This document shows positions 24,251 to 36,179 of a DNA stretch of 64,000 nucleotides, one piece after another (position 1 is the stretch's first letter; each line of letters starts with the position of its first letter). Below the pieces are notes generated by a model that was given only the letters and a program-made list of their open reading frames with translations, was not told the origin of the DNA and did not search any database. The position numbers and the translations under genes were made by a program. Source of the stretch: Balaenoptera acutorostrata (lineage: Eukaryota > Chordata > Mammalia > Artiodactyla > Balaenopteridae). The DNA is taken from contig NC_080067.1 in the NCBI RefSeq assembly GCF_949987535.1, forward strand, positions 48,730,910 to 48,794,909. Direction: 5' to 3'.

Positions 24251-26496
24251 AAAACAAAAAGCAAGTTGCCTTACAACCTTTGTCTTCCACCAAGTAGCTG
24301 TGTAACATTGATCTGATTTTCCTGATTTCAGTCTTTTTTCCTTCTTATCTGTTCTAAAAACTGCTACTTTAAAAAATTCCACAATAGTAAAGTTTTTTAA
24401 CAATTTTAAGATACCAGTACTAAGCGGAATGTTGGAAGAAATATATCTGTAACATGATGCAATAATAAAGAAGGAGAAAGAATAGAAACAATGGATGATG
24501 GTTCCTTGTTAGCCATTATTATTATTATTAAAATAATAATAAAGTGCAGCTGTTAAATATTATAGAAAAATTTCAGAAAACAATGTTATTTTAGAATGGA
24601 AATCACCCAGAGGAATTAAAAATTGATGAGAAGGAATCATTGGAGAGAGAAATATTCAATATAGAGACAAGTGTTGGAGAATGTTTCCTGAGAATGCAAA
24701 ACAAATAGCACTGTGAATAGATCAAGGGTAACAGGCTAGCCTTGGAAAGGAAAAAGTATGGTTCTTCATCTGAGAAGATCAGGACATAGAAAACAATAGA
24801 TACCCTTTCAGAAAAAAATTTAGTTGTAGGGTTGGGAAATTGTGCAGTTCATGCTAAATAGTCTTTATTTGATCTGGATTGTACAAGATAAGGTGATCAC
24901 TTGAGATTATAGGGGACAATGATAGAGATTGAGACTGGAAAAGAGTGTTAAAATTTAAAGTAACTTGTAGAAATGGAATATTTAGCTGACTCTGGATACA
25001 TATAAAGACTCTTAGTTGACTTGAGTGTCTTGGCTTAAGATACAAAATCCTAAATACGTAATAGTGTGGAGCCTAGCAAGTATGTATAATTTTTCTGGCA
25101 CCACTGAGCAGGATGACAAAAATGTGACCTCAAATTATTTTTCATGTGTAGGAAGTGCACACGATAAGTGACAAAATTATGTTAATTTTCTAGCTAGGAG
25201 ATCTTATAGCAGAAGTTGACACCTTTTACTAATGAGCAGAAATTTTATACATAATCATCTGTAGCTAATTGAGTCCATGAAGTCACTTGTTCATGGAATT
25301 CACATGAGAGATGCTATATCAGTTTCAGTGCCTGGCAGACAGTTATGGAAACACACAGCCCGTGAATTTATGTTGATAGTAGCATTTGGGAATTAGGTGC
25401 TGAAATTCTACTACTTCATAATTGGATTTTGGCACCTTCTCTTAATCTCCTCTAGATAAAACATAGCACTAGTAGCAAGTGGCATAGTATAGTGTTACAA
25501 AGGGTTTTGTTAAGTGGCAATTGCTGCTGACACTATTCGCGTTTTTAGTACTTACAGGAAAGCACAATACAGTTTAGAATAAAACAAATGGGCTTAAACT
25601 GAAGTGTTGCAAAAAGAAGGAATATCACCTGTAGTAGAAAACAAATTAGATCTTGCTATTTTTTAGGAGGTAAACTATTTACATTTAAGGGTGTTTAAGA
25701 ATTGAATTTATGTGGCTGCTTTGTTGTCATTGTTATTTTTGCTGCTGTTGTTTCAAATAAAAAGTGAAAAATGATAACTCTGATTTTCCAAAATATCTTA
25801 AAAAGGACCAGGAAATATTCATTAGTTACACATCTTATAAATATCTTGCAGAAGATCAAGATGTTAAGTAAAAGATCGGAATGCTTACGGCAATTTCTTT
25901 ATAGTCAATGTCAAATAGACTTAAGGCTACAGAACAGAAAGGAGCAAGTCTTCCCCTGTTTTTTCATGAAGACTGAAGACTAGCTGTTAAGTATAAGAGA
26001 GAGGCTCTGAACCTTTGTTCTGGATGGATGTTAAATTGGCTGACTGAGGACTGTGGTTACGAAGTCAAAGTGTGGAGTTGAAAGATTTATGTGGTATAAG
26101 GAATTTAGTTAACCTCAGGGAGTATGATTATTTAATATTATTTGTAAAATACTCAAACCATCCTGAATCATGATTTATGTGCCACTTATATATTTAACAT
26201 GATGAAATATTTAATGAGTTTTAAATGAAGTCATTTTGTGGAGATTGGATATATACAATTAATTTTATGATAGGTGGCTATATTTCAAAGTCCAAAATAA
26301 AATTTCTTTTATTTTAAATAGGCTGCTTCACCATCAAATTCTATTTAACCTATAACCAAGAATAATGGTGGGTGCTCAGGGATTCTCTGAGTGGCATTTA
26401 TGAGCAACTTTTACTCCAAGTCACTTCTTAATACCTACTGAAGACAGGAAAGATGGGAAGTGTCATGGAGAGGCTCATCAACTTCTCCACTGGTTC
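24251..26496. other. Unique AT-rich DNA
   Basis: No gene or confident repeat. A small ATT/AAT inverted run (24514-24542) can fold on itself. The open frame at 25771-25983 (70 aa) has no motif. Confidence 0.5.
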
Positions 26497-26738
26497 TTTT
26501 TTTGTTAATTTAATTTTATTTATTTTTTTATGCAGCAGGTTCTTATTAGTCATCCATTTTATACACATCAGTGTATACATGTCAATCCATAACTCCCAAT
26601 TCATCACACCACCACCACCACCCCCCCTGCCACTTTCCCCCCTTGGTGTCCATACGTTTGTTCTCTACATCTGTGTCTCAATTTCTGCCCTGCAAACCGG
26701 TTCATCTGTACCATTTTTCTAGGTTCCACATATATGTG

Positions 26739-29700
26739 TTAATATACGATATTTGTTTTCTCCTTCTGACTTACTTCACTCTGTATGACAGTCTCTAGGT
26801 CCATCCACGTCTCTACAAATGACCCAATTTTGTTCCTTTTTATGGCTGAGTAACATTCCATTCTGTATATGTACCACATCTTCTTTACCCATTCATCTGT
26901 TGATGGGCATTTAGGTTGCTTCCATGACCTGGCTATTGGAAATAGTGCTGCAATGAACATTGGGGTGCATGTGTCTTTTTGAATTATGGTTTTCTCTGGG
27001 TATATGCCCAGTAGTGGGATTGCTGGGTCATATGCTAATTCTATTTTTAGTTCTTTAAGGAACCTCCATACTGTTCTCCATAGTGGCTTTATCAATTTAC
27101 ATTCCCACCAACAGTGCAAGAGGGTTCCCTTTTGTCCACACCCTCTCCAGCATTTGTTGTTTGTAGATTTTCTGAGGATGCCCATTCTAACTAGTGTGAG
27201 GTGATACCTCATTGTAGTTTTGATTTGCATTTCTCTAATAATTAGTGATGTTGAGCAGCTTTTCATGTGCCTCTTGGCCATCTGTATGTCTTCTTCGGAG
27301 AAATGTCTATTTAGGTCTTCTCCCCATTTTTGGATAGGGCTATTTGTTTTTTTTTAATATTGATCTGTATGAGCTGTTTATATATTTTGGAGATTAATCC
27401 TTTGTCCGTTGATTCATTTGCAAATATTTTCTCCCATTCTGAGGGTTGTCCTTTCGTCTTGTTGATGGTTTCCTTTGCTTTGCAAAAGCTTTGAAGTTTC
27501 ATTAGGTCCCATTTGTTTATTTTTGTTTTTATTTCCATTACTCTAGGAGGTGGATCAAAAAAGATCTTGCTGTGATTTATGTCAAAGAGTGTTCTTCCTA
27601 TGTTTTCTTCTAAGAGTTTTATAGTGCCCGGTCTTACATTTAGGTCTCGAATCCATTTTGAGTTTATTTTTGTGTATGGTGTTAGGGAGTGTTCTAATTT
27701 CATTCTTTTACGTGTAGCTGTCTAGTTTTCCCAGCACCACTTATTGAAGAGATCTTCTCTTCTCCATTTTATATCCTTGCCTCCTTTGTCATAGGTTAGT
27801 TGACTATATGTGCGTGGGTTTATCTCTGGGCTTTCTATCCTGTTCCATTGATCCATATTTCTGTTTTTGTGCCAGTACAATATTGTCTTGATTACTGTAG
27901 CTTTGTACTATAGTCTGAAGTCAGGAAGTCTTCTTGCAGCTCCATTTTTTTCACTTGAGACTGCTTTGGCTATTTGGGATCTTTTGTGTCTCCATACACA
28001 TTTTAAGATTTTTTTGTTCTAGTTCCGTAACAAATGCCATTGGCAATTTGATAGGAATTGCATTGAATCTGTAGATTGCTTTGGGTAGTATACTCATATT
28101 CACAATATTGATTCCTCCAATACAAGAACATGCTGTATCTCTCCATCTGTTGGTATCATCTTTAATTTCTTTCATCAGTGTCTTATAGTTTTCTGCATAC
28201 AGGTCTTTTGTCTCCTTTGGTAGGTTTATTCCTAGGTATTTTATTCTTTTTGTTGCAATGGTAAATGGGAGTGTTTCATTAATTTCTCTTTCAGATATTT
28301 CATCATTAGTGTATAGAAATGCAAGAGATTTCTGTGCATTAACTTTGTATCCTGCAACTTTACCAAATTCATTGATTAGCTCTAGTAGTTTTCTGGTGGC
28401 ATCGTTAGGATTCTCTATGTATAGTATCATGTCATCTGCAAACAGTGACAGTTTTACTTCTTCTTTTCCAATTTGTATTCTTTTATTTCTTTTTCATCTC
28501 TGATTGCCGTGGCTAGGACTTCCAAAACTATGTTGAATAATAGCGGTGATAGTGGGCATCCTTGTCTCGTTCCTGATCTTAGAGGAAATGCTTTCAGTTT
28601 TTCACCATTGAGAGTGATGTTTGCTGTGGGTTTGTCATATATGGCCTTTATTATGTTGAGGTAGGTTCCCTCTATGCCCACTTTCTGGAGAATTTTTATC
28701 ATAAATGGGTGTTGACTTTTGTCAAAAGCTTTTTCTGCATCTATTGAGGTGACCATATGGTTTTTATTCTTCAATTTGTTGATATGGTGTATCACTGTGA
28801 TTGATTGGTGTATATTGAAGAAGCCTTTCATCCCTGGGATAAATCCCACTTGATCGTGGTGTGTGATCCTTTTAATGTGTTCTTGGGTTCTGTTTGCGAG
28901 TATTTTGTTGAGGATTTTTGCATCTATGTTCATCAGTGATATTGGTCTGTAATTTTCTTTTTTTGTAGTGTCTTTGTCTGGTTTTGGTATCAGGGTGATG
29001 GTGGCCTCATAGAATGAGTTTAGGAATGTTCCTTCCTCTGCAATTTCTTGGAAGAGTTTGAGAAGGATGGGTGTTAGCTCTTCTCTAAATGTTTGATAGA
29101 ATTCACGAAGCCATCTGGTCCTGGGCTTTTGTTTGTTGGAAGATTTTTAATCACAGTTTCAATTTCATTATTTGTTCATATTTTCTGTTTCTTCCTGGTT
29201 CAGTCTTGGAAGGTTATACCTTTCTAAGAATTTGTCCATTTCTTACAGGTTGTCCATTTTATTGGCATAGAATTGCTTGTGGTAGTCTCTTAGGATGCTT
29301 TGAATTTCTGCAGTGTCTTTTCTAACTTCTCCTTTTTCATTTCTAATTTTTATGATTTCAGTCCTCTCCCTCTTTTTCTTGATGAGTCTGGCTAATAGAT
29401 GTTTTTTTTTTCTTCTCATTGTATTGAGCTTTATTTGACATACAGCACTGTATTGAGGTATAGTTGACATACAGCATGATGATATGACTTAACATGCATC
29501 ATGAAATGATTACCACAGTAAGTTTAGTGAATATACATCATCTCATATAGATACACAAAAACAGAAAAAAAAAATTTCCTTGTCCTTATAATAAGAACTC
29601 ATGTGATTTATTTTTTTTTAATTTTTAAATTTTTTTTAACATCTTTATTGGAGTATGATTGCTTCACAATGGTGTGTTAGATTTCTGCTTTATAACAAAG

Positions 29701-31060
29701 TGAATCAGTTATACATATACATATTTCCCTCTTGTGTCTCCCTCCCTCCCACACTCCCTATCCCACCCCTCTAGGTGGTCTCAAAGCACTGAGCTGATCT
29801 CCCTGTGCTATGTGGCTGCTTTGCACTAGCTATCTATTTTACACTTGATAGTGTATATATGTCCATGCCACTCTCTTACTTTGTCCCTGCTTACCCTTCC
29901 CCCTACCCATGTCCTCAAGTCCATTCTCTAGTAGTGGCTAATGGTTTATCAATTTTGTTTATCTTCTCAAAGAACCAGCTTTTAGTTTTATTGATCCTTG
30001 ATGTTGTTTTCTTTGTTACTATTTCATTTATTTCTGCTCTGATCTTTATGAGTTCTTTCCTTCTGCTAACTTTGGGTTTTGTTTGTTCTTCTTTCTCTAG
30101 TTCCTTTAGGTGTAAGGTTAGATTGTGTATTTGAGATTTTTTTTGTTTCCTAAGGTAAGCTTGTATAGCTATAAACTTCCCTCTTAGAACTGCTTTTGCC
30201 GCATCCCATAGGTTTTGGATCATCGTGTTTTCATTGCCATTTGTCTCTAGGTATTTTTTGATTTCCTCTTTGATTTTTTCAGTTATCTCTGATTATTTAG
30301 TAACGTGTTGTTTAGCCTCCATGTGTTTGTGTTTTTTACGTTTTTTTTCCCTGTAATTGATTTCTAATCTCATAGAGTTGTGGTCAGAAAAGATGCTTGA
30401 TATGATTTCAATTTTCTTAAATTTACTGAGGCTTGATTTGTGACCCAAGATGTGATCTATTCTTGAGAATGTTCAGTGCACACTTGAGAAGTGTAATCTG
30501 CTGTTTTTGGGTGGAATGTTCAATAAATATCAATTAAATCTATCTGGTCTATTGTGTCATTTAAAGCTGGTGTTTCCTTATTAATGTTCTGTTTGCGTGA
30601 TCTGTCCATTGGTGTAAGTGAGGTGTTAAAGGGCCCCACTATTTTTGTGTTACTGTCAATTTCCTCTTTTATAGCTGTTAGCAGTTGCCTTATGTATTGA
30701 GGTGCTCCCATGTTGGGTGCATATATATTTATAATTGTTATATCTTCTTGGATTGATCCCTTGATCATTGTGTAGTGTCCTTCCTTGTCTCTTGTAACAT
30801 TCTTTATTTTAAAGTTTATTTTATCTTATATGAGTATTGCTATTCCAACTTTCTTTTGGTTTCCATTTGCATGGAACATATTCTTAACATCCCCTCACTT
30901 TCAGTGTGTATGTGTCCCTAGGTCTGAAGTGGGTCTCTTGTAGACAGCATATATATGGGTCTTGTTTTTGTATCCATACAGCAAGCCTGTGTCTTTTGGC
31001 TGGAGCATTTAATCCATTCACGTTTAAGGTAATTATCAATATGCATGTTCCTATTACCAG
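26739..31060 (-). pseudogene. L1 ORF2 remnant (endonuclease, reverse transcriptase, Cys-rich domain)
   Basis: ORF2p nicks DNA and reverse-transcribes RNA at the nick. Readable parts, in order: endonuclease (30520-30768; ITIINIYAPN, but VGPFNTSL where the family has a catalytic Asp in GDFNT), reverse transcriptase (28454-28933; [10 protein letters not shown] motif A and [14 protein letters not shown] motif B), FADD motif continuing in another frame (near 28430-28450, then MILYIENP), and the C-terminus (27311-27703 and 26739-27281) with an intact Cys motif CWRGCG...HCWWEC. A frameshift lies between motif B and FADD. The expected ATG start is CTG (31058-31060). The nested L1 at 29397-29942 also splits it. 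Non-functional. Confidence 0.92.
29389..29942 (-). mobile_element. Nested L1 3'UTR fragment with probable 3' transduction
   Basis: The host L1 sequence is interrupted between 'tggctaat' at 29389-29396 and the same 8 bases at 29935-29942, which the uninterrupted host would carry once. In sense orientation the insert holds an L1 3'UTR cut off just inside its 5' side (29934 to about 29612, ending in AATAAAG and an A-rich tail), then about 210 bases of different sequence (about 29611-29402) ending in its own AATAAA (complement near 29430-29436) and poly(A). The second part resembles the 3' end of an older L1. Five extra bases (agatg) lie between the poly(T) and the left duplication. Confidence 0.85.
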
Positions 31061-31064
31061 TTTC

Positions 31065-32023
31065 TTAATTGTTTTGGGTTTGTTTTTGTAGGGCGTTTTC
31101 TTCTCTTATGTTTCTTGCCTGGAGAAGTTCCTTTAGCATTTGTTGTAGAGCTGGTTTGGTGGTGCTGAATTCTCTTAGCTTTTCTTTTTCTGTAAAGCTT
31201 TTGACTTCTCCATCGAATCTGAATGAGATCCTTGCTGGGTAGAGTAATCTTAGTTGTAGGTTCTTCTCTTTCATCACTTTAAGTATATCATGCCACTCCC
31301 TTCTGGCTTGTAGAGTTTCTGCTGAGAAATCAGCTGTTAACCTTATGGGAGTTCCCTTGTATGTTATTTGTCATTTTTCCCTTGCTGCTTTCAATAGTTT
31401 TTCTTTTCTTTAATGGTTGCCAATTTGACTACTATGTGTCTTGGCATGTTTCTCCTTGGGTTTATCCTGCCTGGGACTCTCTGCACTTCCTGGACTTGGG
31501 TGGCTATTTCCTTTCCCATGTTAGGGAAGTTTTCGGTTATAATCTCTTCAAATATTTTCTCGGGTCCTTTCTCTCTCTCTTCTCTTTCTGGGACCCCTAT
31601 AATGTGAATGTTATTGCGTTTAATGTTGTCCCAGATGTCTCTTAGGCCGTCTTCATTTCTTTTCATTCTTTTTTCTTTATTGTGTTCCTCAGGAGTGAAT
31701 TCCACCATTCTGTCTTCCAGGTCACTTATCCGTTCTTCTACCTCAGTTATTCTGCTATTGATTCCTTCTAGTGTATTTTTTATTTCAGTTATTGTATTGT
31801 TCATCACTGTTTGTTTGTTCTTTAATTCTTCTAGATCTTTGTTAAACATTTCTTGCATCTTCTCGATCTTTGCCTCCATTCTTTTTCTGAGACCCTCAAT
31901 CATCTTCACTATCATTATTCTGAATTCTTTTTCTGGAAAGTTGCCTATCTCAACTTCATTTAGTTGTTTTTCTGGGGTTTTATCTTGTTTCTTCATCTGG
32001 TACATAGCCCTCTGCCTTTTCAT
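31065..32023 (-). pseudogene. L1 ORF1 remnant (RNA-binding coiled-coil protein)
   Basis: ORF1p forms trimers, binds L1 RNA and acts as a chaperone. The first frame (31391-32023, 210 aa) starts MKRQRAMYQMKKQDK, has a heptad-rich coiled coil (about residues 40-110, with ISDLEDRMVEF at its end) and enters the RRM-like domain (IHIIGVPEREE). A frameshift then moves the C-terminal part to 31065-31277 (LLYPARISFRFDGEVKSFTE). It is broken, so no full protein can be made. The start at 32023 is the first Met after the 5'UTR and fits the family. Confidence 0.9.
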
Positions 32024-32174
32024 CTTGTCTATCTTTCTGTGAATGTGGTTTTTGTTCCAGAGGCTGCAGAATTGTAGTTCTTTTTGGTTCTGCTTTCTTC
32101 CCTGTGGTGGATGAGGCTATCTAAGAGGCTTGTGGAAGTTTCCTGATGGGAGGGACTGGTGGTGGGTAGAGCTG

Positions 32175-33879
32175 GCTGACTTCCCAATAGTAGCCTATAC
32201 GTTCAGTGGACATTTGTCTCTCTATTTTTATGTGAAGCTCAGATTGAGATAGAAACTCAGCTCTATTATATGCATATGTGGAGACACTGCTTATATTTAA
32301 TCTAAAAATTATATACAGTGGATACTTTAATTTAATTACTTCATTAAGAATGATTTAGCACTTAATATGTAGCAACCGCTGTGTTAAGGACCACAACTTC
32401 TAATATGATTCCTATTTGGTGTTGGCTATCTTGGAGCTCTCAGCCAGTAGGGGAAACAAACTTACAAGGTGGTATTTTATTTACTATTATAAAGGTGTTA
32501 TATGTATATTATGTTTGGGGAACTCATAGGGGAGAACCAAATCTAAGCACTGGGTGAAAATTTAATTAATTTTATCTTTCCTGACTGATTCCCAAATTAT
32601 AAAGAAAATTAATCATAAAGAAAATTAATCATAAGCAAGCTGAATCATTTACAATTTCAGTATATTTGAAATGTCCTAGAAAGCTTTCTTATTCAGTCAA
32701 ACCTCATTAAGCTTTTTCTTCAAATAAAATATTTTTATAAAGTAGATGTTCTTCATTTTTTGAAGCTGTAAATATGAATGTACTTCACATAACAAATTAT
32801 GACTGGAGGCCTGTTATTTCTTCACCACTTGCTCTTACCTTCCATCCTCCTCCTTATTGGAGATTCAGAACACTGAGAACAATGTTGAGAATCCTGACCC
32901 AGAAGGTTGTTTCTGGTATTCCCTTCATACAGAGTAATAAAACAGAGTTAAATGCAAATAACATAGCAGGACCATTCCAGTTTATTAATCTTTTAAAATT
33001 TGTTGTGTTTAACATAAAAGTCAAAGATAAGAGTATATATGACATTTCTACATATATATATGACATTTCTATGCCTTACATTTGGGCAAAAGGGACTGTC
33101 TAAATTATTGATGAATAATCTATAACCTCTGATTTTCTTGAAGCTCATGGGTTTGACAATGCATTTCAAGATCTGATTTTAGGCTTATCTTATTTTAAAG
33201 AGATAATTTCATTCTGAGAAGATCAAACTCAACCTGTCTCCCACAGTGTCCCGTGGAATTCATCAGTGGTCCCCTATCCCTGTCTAAGAGATCATAATAG
33301 GTACTTGGGTTTACCTGCATGTGGGTATAGTAACCATAGACTGCTTGAAATGGGAAGTGGAAAGGAGTGGTGAGAGAACTCAGAAACTGATCCCTGAGCC
33401 CATAAAAACAAATATTGTAATGCAAGTTTGCCTGACATTCATGATTATTCATGCTTCAGTGTTGTGCATGATGGTGAGTGCAGCCATATAGAAGAGGGTG
33501 ATGGGAGAGATTTCCCTGGGTTTGGGTTGGGGAGCAGGGACTGATGAAGGCTATTTCAGAAATATGCTTCATATTTCTGCCTCAAATGTCACCAAGAGAA
33601 AAATGATAGATTGAATTTAGGAGCATATTTATGTAGGTGTTAAAAAAAAAAGCTTCAAAGCATCTGAGCATCAACATTTGTATAAAAGGGGAACATTGTT
33701 ATCCTATTATGTAATCTATTTTAATAAAGCATCATTTATTTTTAACAAAATATATTCTTCAGTAATGGAGGTAAAATAATTACAATTACAATATTTAAAC
33801 AGAGCTGCAGATCTCACATTTGCAGATTTCTAAAATGCACGTTTTTTATTAGTTAGGACATTTATTTAATTGCTTTATT
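32175..33879. other. Unique AT-rich DNA with small tandem duplications
   Basis: No gene or sure repeat. A perfect 16-bp tandem duplication lies at 32601-32632 (AAAGAAAATTAATCAT twice), and 'atatgacatttct' recurs near 33037-33073. The frames at 32774-33103 and 33195-33452 show no motif. Confidence 0.5.
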
Positions 33880-34310
33880 AGAGAGCAAATAGAAGTGTCT
33901 TAGCAGGGTACAATTCATTTTCTCAAGCACACAAAAGTCTAAGCTGATAGGTGGCTTATGGGGCAGGACACCTCAGCTACAGGAGGTCATACAAGTACAC
34001 AGCCTCTTTCTACCCTCTTGCTTCATCATCTCCATCTGCACAGCCAGTTCTGGCTCACCCTTTGTCCATAACAGCCCGTAGGATGGAGGAAAGAGGAAAA
34101 AGGAAAACAGCTTCCCATGAAGGATATGATTAAGAAATTGTACATATAATTTTCCCTCACATCCCGCTGAACAGGATTAAACTCTACATTAAGTCCTTGC
34201 CGCAAGAGGGGCTGTAAAATGTTCTTGCTAGCTAGGTAGCACTAAGCATAACAAAACTCAGATTTCCCTTACTAGGGGGAGAATGGAAATTGAGGGAATC
34301 AACTGAATGA
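33880..34310 (+). repeat. Unassigned ancient interspersed-repeat-like block
   Basis: The text 'attttctcaagcacacaaaa', 'cacatcccgctgaacaggat', 'gcaagaggggctgtaaaatg' and 'actagggggagaatggaaat' gives the impression of a widespread old mammalian repeat, but I cannot name the family. It has no coding. Confidence 0.35.
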
Positions 34311-35230
34311 ATAGTTTATTCTTTTTACCTAGTGTGATAACTGACAGTGAGGAAATATTCAAATGGAGAAGATTTTCAACAGTTATTTAGTTACATTGCC
34401 AGTGTCATATGGATAAATTCAAAGTCAGGGAAATCAAGGCAATTGATAATACTCAAAATTCAAAAGTTTTAATAAGAAATAGTTTAAGAATTCTAGTATG
34501 TTTTCAGAATGACTTTTAAGTTAAATTCTCAGTTACTTTTTTACTTATTTAATGTTGATTCCTCTAGTATTGTTTATCAGCCACATTTCAAATCATTATA
34601 TGAAGAGAAATGTTAAAAGTAGAATTAGTTTTGATAATATGTAAACATTCTATCATCATGGATTTCAATAAATTTGATCTGTTAATTCTTTCAGGTTATA
34701 TTTGATTATTTTTATTTAAATTTCTAGTTTTGTAAAACACAGTAAATTTCTATGACATAAGCAAATCTTTAAAGAGAGAAATGGGAAATAAGTTATATGC
34801 CTTATCTCAGTAGAAGGTTGGAAAGTGCGAATTACTTTTTTTTTTATTTCACTGGATTTCTGAATTTCAATCAGCTTTGATGTAACAACTGTTGGTTGAC
34901 CTGATTAAAGTGAACCTCTGATCCAGTTGATTTAAGGCTACTTTGCTGCTACCAAAGAATGTAAAATATGTTCTATTTTAGACAACCATCTGGCCCCTAA
35001 ATTCAAAACTTTACTTGACTACAGTTCTAGGAAACAGACTTTTTGTTTCTAATTAAATTATATTTTACTCTGTTGTATATAAAACTTCTTACAGTTTGGC
35101 AAGTACTTTTTTTTCAACTTACATAAATAATTTCCCTTCATCATGAATTTTACCTGAATAAATCAGGTGGAACTGTTAGTAGAACGTCAATCATTGTGAA
35201 TAACAGATTCTGAAGTTTTCAGAGAACTAT
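34311..35230. other. Unique AT-rich DNA
   Basis: No recognised gene or repeat. Confidence 0.5.
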
Positions 35231-35334
35231 GACAAGAAAGAGAGAAAGAGAGAAAAAGGAAGAGAGGAAGGGGGAGAGAGGAAAGAGGAGAGAGGGAAAA
35301 GAAAGAAAAAATAAGAAAGGAAGGAAAGAAAAAC
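35231..35334 (+). repeat. Polypurine (GA/GGAA) tract, about 100 bp
   Basis: Almost uninterrupted purines (AGAGAGAAAGAGAGAAAAAG, GGAAGGAAAGAAAAAC) with few breaks. The Pro/Phe/Ser-rich open frame on the other strand (35219-35425) is only the translation of the tract. Confidence 0.9.
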
Positions 35335-36179
35335 AGTATTCCAGATGAAAATAATTTATGTAACCATCTTTTTCAGACAGGATCACATTCTGTACTGATA
35401 ATCTGATAGATAAAGTATACTTCAAGATTTCTACAGATTATTGATATTTCTACCCCATCTTTTTGAGCATCCAGTGAAGTTCCTTCAATTATTTTTGTGG
35501 CAGTATTGATAATTTTTGTGTTTACCTTGATGACATGGACAGTTCATATTAGTATTGAAGAGATTATTGTAGTAATCCTGTTGTAGAGATATTATTGCTC
35601 TACATTATTGTACCATTTTAGGCTCTAAGTGGTGGTCTCCAGTGGTGGTTTGTATTGATGATTTCCAGTATAATCCCTGAAAGTTGCTTTTGAAAATTTT
35701 ACATGTTCTGAAAGTATTTATAGAGTTCATATTGTGGTGTTCCCTGTGTCAGGAGCTGGAGATAACGAGTTAAATCATATTGATATCGTATTTGTTCTCA
35801 AGTAAGAGTCTACTTAACAAAAGGAAAGTTCCTGGTTCAGGCTTTAAATTCAGTATAAACAAACAAAATTTCCCTCTTATTTAAACGTGTTTTTCATTAT
35901 AAGTGTAGAAAATTATTTTTGAAAATCAAACGATATAGAAATGTGCAAAAGAAAAATTTAAAGCAGCCATCCCAAACATTCATCATGCTTTGAGTAACAC
36001 TTGAGTGTGCTATTTATCCTTCCTGACATGCACACACATATGCATGTTGACATACACATATATATTTTATATATATTATATATATACATGCATACATATT
36101 GACATATTTTCCGTTTATAGCGAAATGTGTTTCTACTATATATGTGTTTCTGCAATGTATTGTTTTTCACTTGGCAATA
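35335..36179. other. Unique AT-rich DNA
   Basis: Contains a TATA/CATA-rich run at about 36040-36100. No gene or repeat recognised. Confidence 0.5.

Larger units (their letters stand above)
26497..32174 (-). mobile_element. Long, nearly complete L1, minus strand, carrying a nested L1 insertion
   Basis: In L1 sense the order is a short end of the 5'UTR (about 32174-32024), ORF1 (32023-31065), ORF2 (31060-26739), a distinctive 3'UTR (containing 'cagcaggttcttattagtca' complement) and a tail whose poly(T) is at 26497-26503. Without the nested piece (29397-29942) it is about 5.1 kb, so only the 5'UTR is badly truncated. Its 3'UTR differs from the type in the copies at 1-1407, 3592-4211 and 29612-29934, although the ORF2 ends are alike, showing two L1 3'UTR lineages in this genome. 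Frameshifts and stops break both ORFs. No sure target duplication was found. Confidence 0.95.

Noticed and set aside
24514..24542. ATT/AAT hairpin as a functional structure
   Set aside because: It is a simple trinucleotide run that is self-complementary by composition.
26739..27281. 180-aa open frame on the minus strand as a host gene
   Set aside because: It is the C-terminus of L1 ORF2 with its Cys motif, inside a clearly mapped L1.
31391..32042. Two overlapping long open frames (210 aa minus, 144 aa plus)
   Set aside because: The minus frame is L1 ORF1; the plus frame is its hydrophobic shadow, caused by the A-rich coding strand read in reverse.
26497..32174. Clear target duplication for the long minus L1
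   Set aside because: Flanks share only about five bases (ACTTC/GAAGT), too little to claim.
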